Notes: generated by a model not told the origin, from the letters alone. Numbered from the stretch's first letter, positions 21,634-33,714 are shown. The stretch is 64,000 bases of DNA from Deroplatys truncata (GCA_030765065.1 CM060978.1:60168421-60232420), one strand, 5' to 3'. Made by a program: numbers and translations.

Positions 21634-23352
21634 ATTACCTTCTCTACTACGTACAGTAAGTAGGTGAAGTATTGCATTCCACCCAAAAATTCGATACCGA
21701 GAATTTATCGGAAATATATGTTTTGAGACCCCCTGAATCCAAAAAAAAATATCTGATGTTACACTCACATGACTTTCTCTACTCTTGTACAAACTTTTTT
21801 ACAAACGCTAATTCTCCATCTACTTCATGTTAATTGAGATAAACGTTTGCAGACTCTATCTTAATGCTAAGTTTATTGTAGATGTAAGGGGAATATATAT
21901 TTACAAGGGCAATATAGAAATACAGTAGCCTTTAGGCATAGACATATCTCGCAATAGCTGTTTGCTAGGTGCAGCACCATTCTCTTTGCATATCCAAGAC
22001 AAAAAATGAATAACGAATTCCCATTTGAGAAAATAAGTATTGAACAATTTAAGAGAATAACAAGCAATATCTCGAAAATGGTTCACTCAACAAAAAAAAT
22101 GCATATGACATAAATTGCGTATTTTAACGCGCTCTACATTTTTTGCGCAGTAAAGTGTTGTCTCTCTCTTGGTTTACCACTTATGCAAAAGTCGTTCACA
22201 ATGAAGAATACTTTTGGAGACATTCCCAAAAAATTCAAGATATACACTTCATTTGTCATGAAGATATCTTAAACATATGATATTTTAATCAAAATCGTTA
22301 AAACCATTTTTGAGAAAATTTTCGAAAAATGTTCCATGTAAAGGGTAATCTGGGGTGGGGATTTTCTTGAAGACCTTTGTGCCGCATCTCTGGAAGATAC
22401 TGAAACTAAATACCAAGTTTGGTGTTTATCCGACTGTTCGTTTGAGTTATGCTGTTCACAGACACACACACACACACACACACGGACATGTTTGCAAAAA
22501 TGGTTTTTTTTTTGCATTCAGGGGGCCTCAAAACATGTATTTCCGGTGAAACCTCTGTATCGAATTTTTGGGTGGAATGCAATACTATCCCTACCTACTA
22601 TACGTATTATAGAATGTAAAAAGCATTTTTGAAAACATGTCCGTGTGTGTGCCTGTGTGTGTGTGTGTGTCCTTGAACAGCGTAACTCAGTAACGAACAG
22701 TCGGATAAACACCAAACTTGGTATTTAGGTTCAGTATCTTCCAGAGATGCGACACGAAGTTTTTCAACAAAATCCCCTCACCCCAGACTACCCTTTACTT
22801 GGAATACTTTTCGAAAATTTTAATTTTCTCAAAAAACGATTTTTATTAAAATATCATATGTTTAAGGTATTTTCATGACAAATGAAATGTATATCTCGAA
22901 TTTTCTGGGAATGTCTCCAAAAGTATTCTTCATTGTGAACGACTTTTGCATAACTGATAAACCATAAGAGATAGACAAAATTTTACTACATTAAAAATGT
23001 AGATCGCGTTAAAATACACAATTTATGTCATATACATTTCTTTTTGAGTGAACCATTTTCGAGATATTGCTTGTTATTCCCTTAAATTTTCCAATAATTA
23101 TACTTTTTCTCAAATTCTTTATGCACTTTTTTTTGTCCTGGTAATGCAAAGAGAATGGAATACTCCACATAGCAACCAACTTTTAAAATATTTGACTATC
23201 GCTTAAAGCCTACCAATTCCCCTTGCATCTACAAGAAAATTAGCAATAAGATTAACATCTCGATTAACATGAAGCATATGGAGAATAAGCGTTTGTAAAA
23301 ATAGTTTGTGCAAGAGTAGAGAAAGTCATGTGAGTGTAACATCAGATTTTTA
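21634..23352 (+). mobile_element. RepA copy interrupted by a reverse RepA copy
   Basis: The forward copy starts at 21634 (TCTCTACTACGTACAGTAAG) and runs to CCCTGAATCCAAAAAAAAA near 21749. A complete reverse RepA copy follows. The forward copy then resumes at AAGCATTTTTGAAAACATGT (22618) and continues to the 3' end, ATCAGATTTTT, at about 23351. In uninterrupted copies the two blocks are contiguous (GAATCCAAAAAAAGCATTTT), so this is one element with another of its own family inserted in its A-tract. Confidence 0.88.
21752..22617 (-). mobile_element. RepA copy inserted in another RepA
   Basis: It begins TCTGATGTTACACTCACATG and ACTTTCTCTACTCTTG, and contains a CA microsatellite at about 22461-22482. 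It ends GGGTGGAATGCAATACTATC and TACTATACGTATTATAGAAT, with a slightly degraded terminal repeat. Host A-tracts lie on both sides. Confidence 0.88.
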
Positions 23353-24060
23353 GGAAAATGTTCGTGTGTCTGGCTGGCTGTCTCTCTGTGAACAGCATAA
23401 CTCAAAACCGAAAAGTCGAATGGGTTAATTGGTATTCAAGCGCAGTATCAATTAAAGATGCGGCGCAAAGATTTTCAAGAAAATTCTCCCACCCCATCTA
23501 TCCTTTTTAAATATTCTTATTTTCTAAAAAATTTCTGTAAAGAATTTATTATAATACCATGTATGAAAGGTATTTACATTACAAATGAAATGTATATCTT
23601 GAATTCTCTGGGAATAGCCCGTAAAGTCTTCATTCGGAAGGAATTTTGTATAATCTTATATAACTTGTAAACCTTAAGCGATAGACGAAAACACAGTTAA
23701 CAAAAATGTACACCTCTTTAAAACACGCAACTTATTTCAAGAAAGTCTTTTTGTGGCATGAGCCATTTCTGAGATATCCTTTATTAATGGTTCAAATTGT
23801 TCATTGCTTGGTCCTTCTCTTAATGATCAGTTGGTTTTCGCGATTGCATGGAAGCATGCAATTTTAAGGCGTTCGGTTCTTAAACATTTGACTATCTTTA
23901 TTCCCTTTGTATCTTTAATGAAATGTGTAATGTAAATTTTTCTTCAAAGATTTATTTGGATTAAAATGTAGTATATTTAAAAGTATGCTTTTGTAAGAAG
24001 TTGGTATACTCTGTAATAAAGGTAGAGGGTAGAGAAAGTCATGTGAATGTATCACATTGT
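23353..24060 (+). mobile_element. RepB copy
   Basis: Forward orientation from GGAAAATGTTCGTGTGTCTG through CTCAAAACCGAAAAGTCGAA and GATTGCATGGAAGCATGC. It ends GTAGAGAAAGTCATGTGAAT and ATCACATTGTAT. The 5' terminal part is missing. Confidence 0.85.
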
Positions 24061-24083
24061 ATACAGTACTATGTATATATATA

Positions 24084-25068
24084 CCGGGTGTTTCAGGAAT
24101 ATTTTTACAAACTTCGGGTATGGGTTCCTCACTCCAAAAGAAGGAAACATATGTCTCATAATCCTTGGTTTTCGCGTTATTCCTGTCACAATGAAAGTGT
24201 GACTTCAACGAACTTCGGGGTCCAACCTCAAAATTTCATTTCACTATGCATTCATAGAAGGCGTTGTCCCTTTGTACTACATAGGTAGATGGCGAAGTTT
24301 TGTCATGGAGACTTGTTTACGTTTGTCATATGTCATTAGTCTGTCTTCAACGTTTCAATTGTGTACATGTAGTGAGTTAACTGCACGTGTTTCGTTCCAC
24401 CATGGTTGGATATTTATTTCGTGAACAGGCAGACATGATTTTTATGTATGGTCGCGCGAATGGTAATGGACGCGAGGCTGCACGGCTCTATCAAATGGAG
24501 TTTCCAGACCGAAGACAATCGAGTCATTGTCGCTGTTTATCGTCGCCTTGCTGAGACAGGAACCGTTGCACCATAGACTATTGATCGAGGAAAAGCAAGA
24601 GTTGTTCGTACGCCGGAACGTATGATGCACTGACCGGTATCTACCATGACCGACGGATAGGCAGAGGACGACCAGTTCCATGGCCTGCACGTTCTTGCAA
24701 CCTCAATCCTGTGGATTTTTACCTTTGGGGGCATCTTAAATCATTAGTTTATGGAGCAGCCATCCCGGATGCAGAAACGCTTCATCGACGTGTCATAGAA
24801 GCCTGCGAAACCATTCGACACCATCCCGGATGTTTTAACAGGGTGCGACGTTCCATGATTCGACGAGTACAGGCATGCATAGAAGCAAGAGGAGGACATT
24901 TCGAACATTTACTATGACTTTTGTGTGTTATAAGTGTACCACTGTGCTGAACACCTCCTAACGAGAAAACAAAGGATTATGGGACATAAGTTCATATGAA
25001 CGTTTTTCCTTCTTGTAGCGTAAGGAACCCATACCCGAAGTTTGTAAAAGTATTTCTAAAACATTCTG
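24084..25068 (+). mobile_element. Internally deleted DUF4817-type mariner element, 985 bp
   Basis: TIRs of roughly 100 bp share ACAAACTTCGGGTATGGGTT; the left begins CCGGGTGTTTC and the right, reversed, CAGAATGTTTT. TA flanks both sides. On the plus strand from about 24402 comes a DUF4817-like N terminus (REQADMIFMYGRANGNGREA, then ARLYQMEFPDRR). After a gap the C-terminal end follows, with SCNLNPVDFYLWGHLKSLVY (third catalytic Asp in NPVD) and ending ARGGHFEHLL at a stop at 24917. The middle, with the first two catalytic residues, is deleted. It is non-autonomous. Confidence 0.85.
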
Positions 25069-25092
25069 TATATGTATGTGTATATACTACAC

Positions 25093-25121
25093 AATATATA
25101 TATATATATATATATATATAG
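25093..25121. repeat. (TA)n microsatellite
   Basis: An alternating TA run of about 14 units just right of the deleted mariner element. Confidence 0.95.
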
Positions 25122-25745
25122 TAAGCTTATGTCTATCTCTTACAGTTCACTAGTTATGCAAAATTCTTTCCGAATGAATGGTACTTCTGAGGTTGTTCGC
25201 AGAAAATTCAAGATATGTACTTTATTTGCCATGTAAATATCTTAAACATGTTGAAAATGTTTTATTGCTCCCTTGGAAAATGCTAAACTTGAATGCAAAT
25301 TTGGTGTTGTTGATCTAATGTGCAGGATTTTGCTCCATAAATTTTTCCCTTGCTAGCCAATATAAATTGTGCATCTTCCCATCTGGTACAGCTTTCCTCA
25401 ATTCTGGGCATTCTATTAGGTGGTCTCCATTTAAAATCTTATCGGCATTCCAAATTTTACATGCTTTGTCATTCACAAAGCTGCCCATATTTGTGCATTA
25501 TATTGGCAGACTTCTGCACGGAGTTGTAGCCAATTTAGCGTTACCCAGGGGACACCTCGAGGAGGCAGGCTACTTTATCTCCCTGCAAATTTGGTACCCA
25601 TCCGACATTTCGTTTTTGAGTTAAGTTGTTCACAAACACACACATACACGCACTCACAGACACAGACCTTTTTAAATTTTTTGTTTTCCAGTGAAATCTG
25701 AATGTTTGGGTGGAATACAATATGTCCTGTACTACTCGTCCACGA
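25122..25745 (-). mobile_element. RepB copy, degraded, with about 270 bp of foreign sequence inside
   Basis: Left part 25122-25313 (TCCGAATGAATGGTACTTCT, AAAATTCAAGATATG) and right part 25585-25745 (CCGACATTTCGTTTTTGAGT, GGGTGGAATACAATATG) are RepB in reverse. The bases between them are not RepB and match nothing else here. Confidence 0.7.
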
Positions 25746-26874
25746 TATGAGTGCGTGCAGTGGGAAAAGGAGCTAAACATTACAGAGCAAGTGGGCGGGG
25801 CATCAGGACAGTCAGGACATCCGCGTTTCCGATGATAATTTACTACAGGCTGAAGCCTGCAAATGTAGTATTGTTTTCATTGTGCAACTGTACATTCCCT
25901 TTTCCCTTGCCTCGTACTCTGCTTGATAACGTTAGGCACCGTCAATAAAAACACTGGCGCCCTCCTCCAAGCGCAGTCATATTGAGGCCGATGAGTACTC
26001 ATTATGGTTAAACAAGAAAGTAAAAATCTATTGTATTACATTCATTTTTGCTCACCCCAAGAAACCTTCCAGTGGAAAACTTTCCCATACCTTCTCAAAA
26101 ATAAATGTAACAATTTTGATTAACAAGCATTACTTACTTGAGATATTGGAATGATCAACAGAATGCATATCTATATCTAATTTTCGATTACAGCCTCTGA
26201 AGTTTTCTCAATTCTGAGCCAAGTTTGTGTACATAGCTACGAAAGTTTTAGAGCAGTGTTAGTTAACTGAATGCTTGCGTCGTCAGAAAACAAGTCTCTT
26301 CTTACTCCTAACTCCCAACTAGCTACTCAATGGGCACGCGAGGCAAGAATTAAAGCGAAATTACTGCTAGCGAAGAACTACGAGGCAATGGAAAGGCATA
26401 GAATACTTTGTATATATGTGTTGCAAGATACAAAGCCTAACCTTCCCCTCCCTCCGTCCCCTTGTCTATGAATTCTCGAAACTGTGTTATGTCACACGAT
26501 AGTGATACGTCACATATAAGTCAGTTGGACAGCTCTGTTTTAGAAATAAAAGCTTACTATAGAAAAACGTATACACTTTATGTAAAATAAAAATCTGCGT
26601 TAATAAACACATTTCTAAATATTCGCTGTTGTTCACTTGTTCTTAAGGAATATAACATTTAATGCCTGTGTGGTTTTCTTCAATTTCTAATGAGCTTAGT
26701 TACAAAAATACGTAATAAGTGGCCAGCAAATAATAAATGACTTGCTCGTTAAGATTTGAGAATTGCCTCGGCCTACAAAATGCGTAGTAGCATAATATTA
26801 CCTAATAGATATTTCCTAATTTTACCAATTTTTGGTGAACATTATTCATAATTATCAGGAAGTGGGTTGAAAAA
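25746..26874. other. Unassigned AT-rich sequence
   Basis: No gene or repeat recognised. Bases 26040-26160 weakly resemble a RepB core (CTCAAAAATAAATGTAACAA, TTTTGATTAA) but are too degraded to call. Confidence 0.35.
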
Positions 26875-27635
26875 CTCTGATACACATAACCTATCTTTAT
26901 TAGTATTTTTACTAAAGCTTATTTTTTATATCTACTGCATTTTAATCCAAATAGAAATTTGCAGTAATAGCTACATTACACATTTCGTTATTGATATAAA
27001 AATAACAGTGATTGTCACAAGGACGCTATACGCCGGCCTTAAATTCCATACTGTTTCCATGCAATTGCGAGAAGCAACTGAAAATCGACAAGACTAATAG
27101 AAGAACAAGTAATGAAACGAATATTTCAGAAACGGCTTGTGCCACAGAAAAACGTGTTGTAAGTAAATTGTGTGTTGTAAAGAGATCTACATTTTTTTAT
27201 GGTACATTTTCGTCTATCGCTTAACGTTTACCAGTTATACAAGCTTATACAAAACACCTTCCGAATGCAGAGGACTTCAAATGCTATTGCCAGACAATTC
27301 AAAATATACATTATATTTGTCATCTACATATCTTTAATATATTACATTTTAGTCAATATAATTAGAGCCATATTTTAAAAAAAAATCAAAATTTTCGAAA
27401 AATGTTCCATTTAAGTGTAGTAGGGTGACAGGATTTTCTTCAAAATCTTTGTATCGCATCTTTGGAAGGTACTGAACCAAAATGCCGAATGTGGTGTGTA
27501 TCCGACTTTTCGTTTTTGAGTTATGCTTTTTCTAGATATTTTTTTATCCAGAAAGCTTCAAAACATGTATTTCGGGTGAAATCTCGGTATCGATGTCTGC
27601 AGGAATGCAATATTTTGGGTAAAGAAAGTCGTGTG
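26875..27635 (-). mobile_element. RepB copy
   Basis: Reverse orientation with the 5' part CTATCTTTATTAGTATTTTT, the diagnostic GGCCTTAAATTCCATACTGT and CCATGCAATTGCGAGAAGCA. The 3' part reads AAAACATGTATTTCGGGTGA, ATCTCGGTATCGAT and GGAATGCAATATTT. Confidence 0.85.
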
Positions 27636-28654
27636 AAATCACAACTCAAACAAGTGAAATAAATGCCAGGTCTTAACTAAAAAATCTTAAACGTATTGCA
27701 GAACTTCCTTCCTGTCACATACGCATGAGGAAAATGGCATAAAGATATTACTTTTACTACTTGAACCTTAAAACTTTAAGTAACTTTTACAAATGCGTAA
27801 TATAAATTTTGCCTACGAAAACATGTTTTTCGAAAACGTAGCTTCCTATGTATGTTCAGGTTTACAAAACTGGTGCCCAATTTGAATAATCTCGCCTACG
27901 TTTACTTTGCGAGTGAACAAAGAAGCGAGCAGATAAATTAGCATGCATACCTCGAAATTTGTTTTTGCGAAGAGAACAAAGAGAGATAGGAAATCGGAAC
28001 CTCAAGCCAGCGAAGAATGAATGATTTGAAGAGAGGAAGACGGTTGATTTGCATTAGTGTCACGTCAGTGGACGGTTGGAAAGTAACCCACCTCCCTTTG
28101 GTGGCAAACGGAGTGAGATGATACTGATTCAGCTACCACAAAAATGAAATGAAAGGGAACAAAAGTAGGAAGAAATAAAAGGTTTATTTCATATGTCTTC
28201 CTCTTCCTTCATAGAAAAAGAACCGTGGTTTCAAATGAACAGTTACAAAATTGATGTTGCTGTCAAATGTGGCATGAGAAAGTGGACTGGTCAAGGTTAA
28301 CGCGTCTACTGGCCAGTAAGTATGCTTCCTGATTCCATTTCTCTCTCGCATTAGCAAGCTAAGTTTATGCTAACAAGATGAATTACTGACAAATACGTAG
28401 ATATTCAGATTACTATTTGCAAAGATGCAACTGTAGTTTGTGTCCTACGATAGTATATTTAGTGAGGCCAACCTTTCCATTTGCCTAGACCAGCACAACA
28501 GAGGAATCCGTGATTAATCTGCTTTAGGGCTCATGTAAAGATATTATTACTGATGCTACTTAGCTACCTAGCAGTCCACAAGAGATTCGCCGGTGCTATA
28601 TCGAAATTTCCTCCAAGAAAATATTTCTTTTCCTCTTTATGGAGTACGCAATAT
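27636..28654. other. Unassigned sequence
   Basis: A moderately GC-rich interval at 27950-28150 is free of recognised repeats; no open frame of note. It is one of the few stretches here that could be unique DNA. Confidence 0.35.
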
Positions 28655-28945
28655 TGCCTGTGACTTCAGAGGCCCCGCCATCTTTTCCTTCTTGGGGATT
28701 CTGCTGTCTTTTATTTTTTCAAAATTTCTTTTCCATTTAAATTATTTTTGTAAATTTTATCGTTTAATGTATTTAACGTCACGGTTTCAAATTCTCTCTC
28801 ATTTCTGCTCCTTCTATTTTACTTCTTCAGGATTAGTCAGGACACAACTTTTCGATCCATATGAAACACTGATGTTGCCACAACTTTATAGAACTTCATC
28901 TCTGTATTACACTTTGATTTTGTTTTCAAATTTGTATGTATTGTG
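28655..28945 (-). pseudogene. LINE reverse-transcriptase C-terminal remnant (RTE/jockey-type)
   Basis: The minus strand reads TEMKFYKVVATSVFHMDRKV, then in a shifted frame TLNTLNDKIYKNN and PRRKRWRGL, with stops between. This is the order of blocks at the C terminus of the arthropod LINE proteins whose tails carry KFYKV-A-P-LLYGSE, SLNDKI, and GRP-KRWRD motifs. The 154-codon plus-strand open frame over the same bases (28593-29057) is hydrophobic and unrecognised, and is best explained as antisense shadow. The clade name is tentative. Confidence 0.55.
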
Positions 28946-29130
28946 TCGCATACTGGCTGCAAAGCATGAAATTTATTCTAAGTGCCGTTTATATAACATA
29001 GAGTCGTTATCCTGGTTATTTAAAGTAAGAACTTGCTCTATCATTTATTTTCTATAACAACTTTGGATCTCACTGTAGACTTTCCCACTTTGGTTTACGA
29101 AATTAATATTTTAAAGTTATAATTAAACAT

Positions 29131-29606
29131 ACTGAGCAGGATGGCTCAGGCGGCAAGTCTGTGGCCCGCATTCTGGTGGTCGTGGGTTCGATTCTCGTGG
29201 CTGAATTCCCTGACCCATGGGTTATTTCGGTATTTATCCGGTTCGCTAGGCAAATTCTGGATGGGTTCATTACATCCCCCGAATTTTCTGTCCCTCCATT
29301 TCACCTCCGTTCTCATTTCATCTCACCTTTCATCTTCTTGGTCTCTTTCAGGGTTGAAAGTGTAGGCGGGAGTCTCGAGTCGCATGGCAAGGGAAAAGGA
29401 TGCTCTATGTAAACCTTCATCCCCGGGTAGTTTCAATCTGTAAAAACATAGCGACCCTGACCTCTGACCTGTCGTGCCTCCTGGTCCGACTCCCTCTGTC
29501 TCCTCACACATCACCGTTCCCTCTCGGTGGCGCCCCATCGCTGGCTTAAACATAAAGGATCTTGTACATCGAGATCCTAAATCCCCCCCGTACCTAGTTC
29601 CATTCC
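29131..29606 (+). mobile_element. tRNA-derived SINE, family S2, 476 bp
   Basis: The head GAGCAGGATGGCTCAGGCGG leads to the B box GGGTTCGATTCTCG, then CTGACCCATGGGTTATTTCG. The body has GTCTCTTTCAGGGTTGAAAG and GGCGCCCCATCGCTGG. Target duplications TATAATTAAACAT (29118-29130) and TATAATTAGACAT (29607-29619) differ by one base. Confidence 0.88.
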
Positions 29607-29619
29607 TATAATTAGACAT

Positions 29620-30174
29620 CCAATTTGTGTGCACTAAAACATCTAAAATATGCGTGCATTTATGCAGTCAAAATCTTTAAAATGTGCTCTATAATTTCGA
29701 AAATATGCATTCATCATGCACTAAAACTGTTAACATTCAGTTTGTACTTTTTGCACTTGTAATGTAAATTCTTCCTTACTCATTCACTCGCTGTAATTTG
29801 CTTTGCAGTATACAACTATCATTTTCCCCAAATACAAATATATGACTTTTATTGATTAGGAAAGCATAAGTTTGTATGCTGAGAAAGATCCTTTCACTCT
29901 ACAGATGTTATTGAGTAATATCTAAAAGCTCTTACTGAAAGTAAATTTCTTCAGGAAGCACTGGTTTTTCAGCAGAAGTATTTAACTACAAAAAATAATA
30001 ACTTAATGTCAGATTTCTCTCTAAAACACTGTACAATATACAACCGCTTAATTTTCCTACACACTTTAAATGGGCATTCTCAAGTTAATCTGAACCTCCA
30101 AAGGGGTGTCTCCACAATAAGGGCTTTATTATTCTGTCACTAGTTTTTAAACATTTAAAAATATGATATAACTT
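29620..30174. other. Unassigned AT-rich sequence
   Basis: Short dispersed AAATATGC-type motifs (29650-29715) but no defined repeat unit and no gene. Confidence 0.35.
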
Positions 30175-30930
30175 TCTTACCTCTATCGTCTATTACTGAA
30201 TATAGAAACTATTCTTACTAAAGCTAATTTTTCTACTCCATTTTAATCCAAACAAACTTTTCAGAAACGGATACATTACATTCGTTATAGATACAAAGGG
30301 AACAGCGATAGTCAAATGTTTAAGAACTGGACGCTATATACTGGCCTTAAAATTCCATACTGTTTCCATGACATCGCGAGAAACAGCTGAATGTTGACAG
30401 GACTCTAAGATAACGACCAAGAAATGAACAATTCAACCTTTAATTAAAGATTTTAAAGATTTACATTTTTTTTGTGCAGTACGTTTCTGTTTATCGCTTA
30501 ATGTTTACCAGTTATACAAGATAATACCAAGTTTATTCCAAATAAAGTAGACTTCAAAGGCTGTTCCCAAAAAATTCAAGAATATATTTTATTTTTCATG
30601 TAAATATCTTTATATATTTTTTTAATCGAAATTATTAGAGCCATTTTTTTAGAAAAGCAAAATTTTCGATGAATGGGGTAATTGGGGGGGGTGATTTCTT
30701 AAAAATCCTTGGGTCACATCCCTGGAAGATACTGAATTAAAGTACCAAGTTTGGCACTTTTCCGACTTTTCGTTTTTGAGTTATGCTGTTCATAGAACAG
30801 ACAGACATACCCAGACCTTTTTCTAAAGATACTTTTTTGGATTCAGCGAGCCTCAAAACATGTATTTCCAGTGATATCACGTTATAGAATTTTTGAGTGA
30901 AATGCAATACCTTTCCTACCTACTATGTGC
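30175..30930 (-). mobile_element. RepB copy, near full length
   Basis: Reverse orientation: CTCTATCGTCTATTACTGAA, GGAACAGCGATAGTCAAATG, GGCCTTAAAATTCCATACTG. It ends TTTTGAGTGAAATGCAATAC and CCTACCTACTATGTGCA. Confidence 0.87.
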
Positions 30931-32835
30931 ATGGTGGATAAAGTAAAAATATATGCATTATATACGCGAGGCAGGGAAAATGAAATATTAGCAACGTCGG
31001 AAATATCCAAAAATAAGCATTACAAAACTTTACATATTACAAGTAAAAGCAAATTAAATATACATTTTCATAGAAATCTAATTTCTAGTGTAAATCTTAG
31101 AAATCTGATGAGCTGATCCTCCAGATTGGGGTAGAGCTGCGAGCTGTTGTCCCACCCTCGATATAATAAATCGGAACTACCTTAAAACTCTAAAAAATTA
31201 CGCATATTATATTTTCAACCCCTTATGTAGAAATATACACTGTTTAAACCATATAGTCAGAATGTTCTACATTTATACAATAGAAAATGCCAAAAATAAT
31301 AGGTTACTCTATAACTTCCAAAAACCATAATCCTGATTTTGAATTAAGCACTCGAAATTTATAATAGCAACCCTTTATATTCAATCTCTTATAGATAAAA
31401 CAATACTGTTTGGTTAACCCGGATGCACATTTGTGCACTTGGGATATAGGACTTGGCAAAAATTATTGGATATCATAAATTCAAAAAGCTATCCATACTC
31501 GTATTATTCAACCCCTTATGTTCAAATTGTCACTACTTGATGAATCTGGGCAAAACTTTAAGCGCTTATACCTGATACAGCAATTATTGAAAGGATGGTA
31601 TAAATAATTATGTAAGGAAATGTTAGTAAGATAAAGAAATAGTTACAATAAATAATTTCCATATACTAAATCAATGTATAATGTAATAAACCTGAGTTAA
31701 CAGATTTGTCCGGAGAAAAGGTCATTAGCGTGTTATGCTAAGGAAAATCATTAGCAACAGCCGAGTAGCGAAAGCTCTATATAAATATTCCTGGAATACA
31801 GTAGGAGGTTGAGTTCAGTACGTTTGAAAAGACACGCAGACAGCAATTCCCTGGATTAGAAAGGGAATTAATTGCGAGATTCGAGCACGGTAGCGCATTG
31901 TAAACAGCTTCAGACATATATAGAGTTTTAAGATTGGATCACGTAAGTAGGAATGTTGGTAGGGGTAGGTGAGCGTAGCTTAAGTTAAGAAAATAGCATG
32001 CATCCTGAATCAGGTTTACTTACTTACTAAATGCTTATAATTACTCGTGTATATTTTAAATTGTGTCGCACCCAGTGACGCGCTTTAGTTAGAACGATTT
32101 AACGGCTGTTATGAGGGATCTTTCCGATAAATATTTCTGCGACTTACGTCAACTGACGCTTCGCTTCATTATTATTAAAGAAATAATTTAATTCAACAGT
32201 TGACGACTCTCTTCAAACAGAGTATTTGAATCAACATTAAAAAGTATTAGCTAACTAAACTGGTGTTATCCTTTCACACTACACCCACGCATAACCTGAG
32301 ACAAAGAACTCATAGCTATGTCGCTGAAACAGCTGGCGGACTAGACAACACAGAACGAGGAGATGGCGACATCGTGAAACTCAGCAACAAAGCAGGCAAC
32401 ATTAAACTTTGTCTAAATTAATGTAAGTTTGAGATAGTAGCATCAAAATTTTAAGCAAAGGGCACGCTTCTACATTGTTGTCCACGAACGGCTTCACACT
32501 TTAGGTACAACCATAAATTACAGACTGACTTGCGACTTTCAGAAATCACCCCTATCCTTATTTTCAGCTCCGTACTTGCAGAATGTACCAAAGCAATGCT
32601 GGATAAAATAGCTAGTATACGGTAACCTCATCAGATCAAGTGTGAAACAAAACTTAGATGATAAAGCACGAAGCAGAACTTATGAAATGCATTTGAAAAT
32701 GACTTTCGGGCAACCAAATAAATGAATCGTCCACTAAAGTGATTATGAATGTCTATATATTAACCCGAGATTAATTTTTGCTTTCTCAACCAAGTGCATA
32801 GCAGGCAGAGAAGGTATTAAAACATAATAAAAACA
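30931..32835. other. Unassigned region, possibly the least repetitive part of the window
   Basis: Nearly 1.9 kb without RepA, RepB, LTR-1 or SINE sequence. It contains three imperfect repeats of a TATTCAACCCCTTATG-type block near 31207, 31376 and 31501. It also holds a TATA-like and initiator-like pair near 31778-31819 followed by a coding-like stretch ending at a GTAAGT. No complete gene can be drawn. Confidence 0.35.
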
Positions 32836-33667
32836 TCTGATGTGTTACACTCACATGACTTTCTCTACTCTTGTGCGAACTATTTTTACAAACGCTTATT
32901 CCTCATATGCTTCATGTTAATCGAGATATCGAGATGTTAATCTTATTGCTAATTTTCTTGTAGATGTAAGGGGAATTGGTAGGTTTTAAGCGATAGTCAA
33001 ATATTTTAAGAGCTGGTTGCTATGTGGAGTATTCCATTCTCTTTGCATTACCAGGACAAAAAAAAATGAATGACGAATTTGAGAAAAGTATAAGTATTGG
33101 AAAATTTAAGGAAATAACAAGCAATATCTCGAAAATGGTTCACTCAACAAAAAAATGTACTTGACATAAATTGTGTATTTTAACGCGATCTACATTTTTT
33201 GTATAGTAAAATTTTGTCTATCTCTTGTGGTTTACCAGTTATGCAAAAGTCGTTCACAATGAAGAATACTTTTAGAGACATTCCCAGAAAATTCAAGATA
33301 TACTTTTCATTTGTCATGAAAATATCTTAAACATATGATATTTTAATCAAAATCGTTAGAGCATTTTCGAAAAATCTTCCATGTAAACGGCAATCTGGGT
33401 TGGGGGAATTTTCTTGAAAAGTTTCGTGTCGCATCTCTGGAAGATACTGAACCTAAATTCCAAGTTTGGTGTTTATCCGACTGTTCGGTTCTGAGTTATG
33501 CTGTTCACAGACAGACACACAGACACACACACACACGGATATGTTTACAAAAATGCTTTTTTTGGATTCAGGGGGTGTCAAAACATGTATTTCCGGTGAA
33601 ATCTCGGTATCGAATTTTTGGGTGGAATACAATACTTCCCCTACTTACTATACGTAGTAGAGAAAGT
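32836..33667 (-). mobile_element. RepA copy, full length (832 bp)
   Basis: Starts TCTGATGTGTTACACTCACA with ACTTTCTCTAC 23 bases in. It ends CTTACTATACGTAGTAGAGA and AAGT, followed by AAA. The microsatellite CACACAGACACACACACA lies at about 33515. It can serve as a reference copy: both subterminal repeats are intact and the block order is complete. It has no coding capacity. Confidence 0.93.
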
Positions 33668-33714
33668 AAACAAGTATATATAACTTGAATTTCTTAGTAT
33701 TACACGCAAAAATA

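Noticed and set aside
22269..22549. Open frames with runs of Cys-Val or Thr-His
   Set aside because: They are translations of the CA microsatellite in RepA.
21752..23352. CRISPR-like or satellite array from repeated blocks
   Set aside because: The repetition comes from nested and neighbouring RepA/RepB copies, not regular repeat-spacer units; the DNA is eukaryotic.
28593..29057. 154-codon plus-strand open frame as a membrane protein gene
   Set aside because: Hydrophobicity follows from AT-rich antisense of a LINE remnant; no start context, splice sites or motif support it.
32836..33667. RepA as a canonical Helitron (TC...CTRR, A^T site)
   Set aside because: One end does begin TC, but the other lacks CTRR and the target is a T-tract; the Helentron-type layout fits better.
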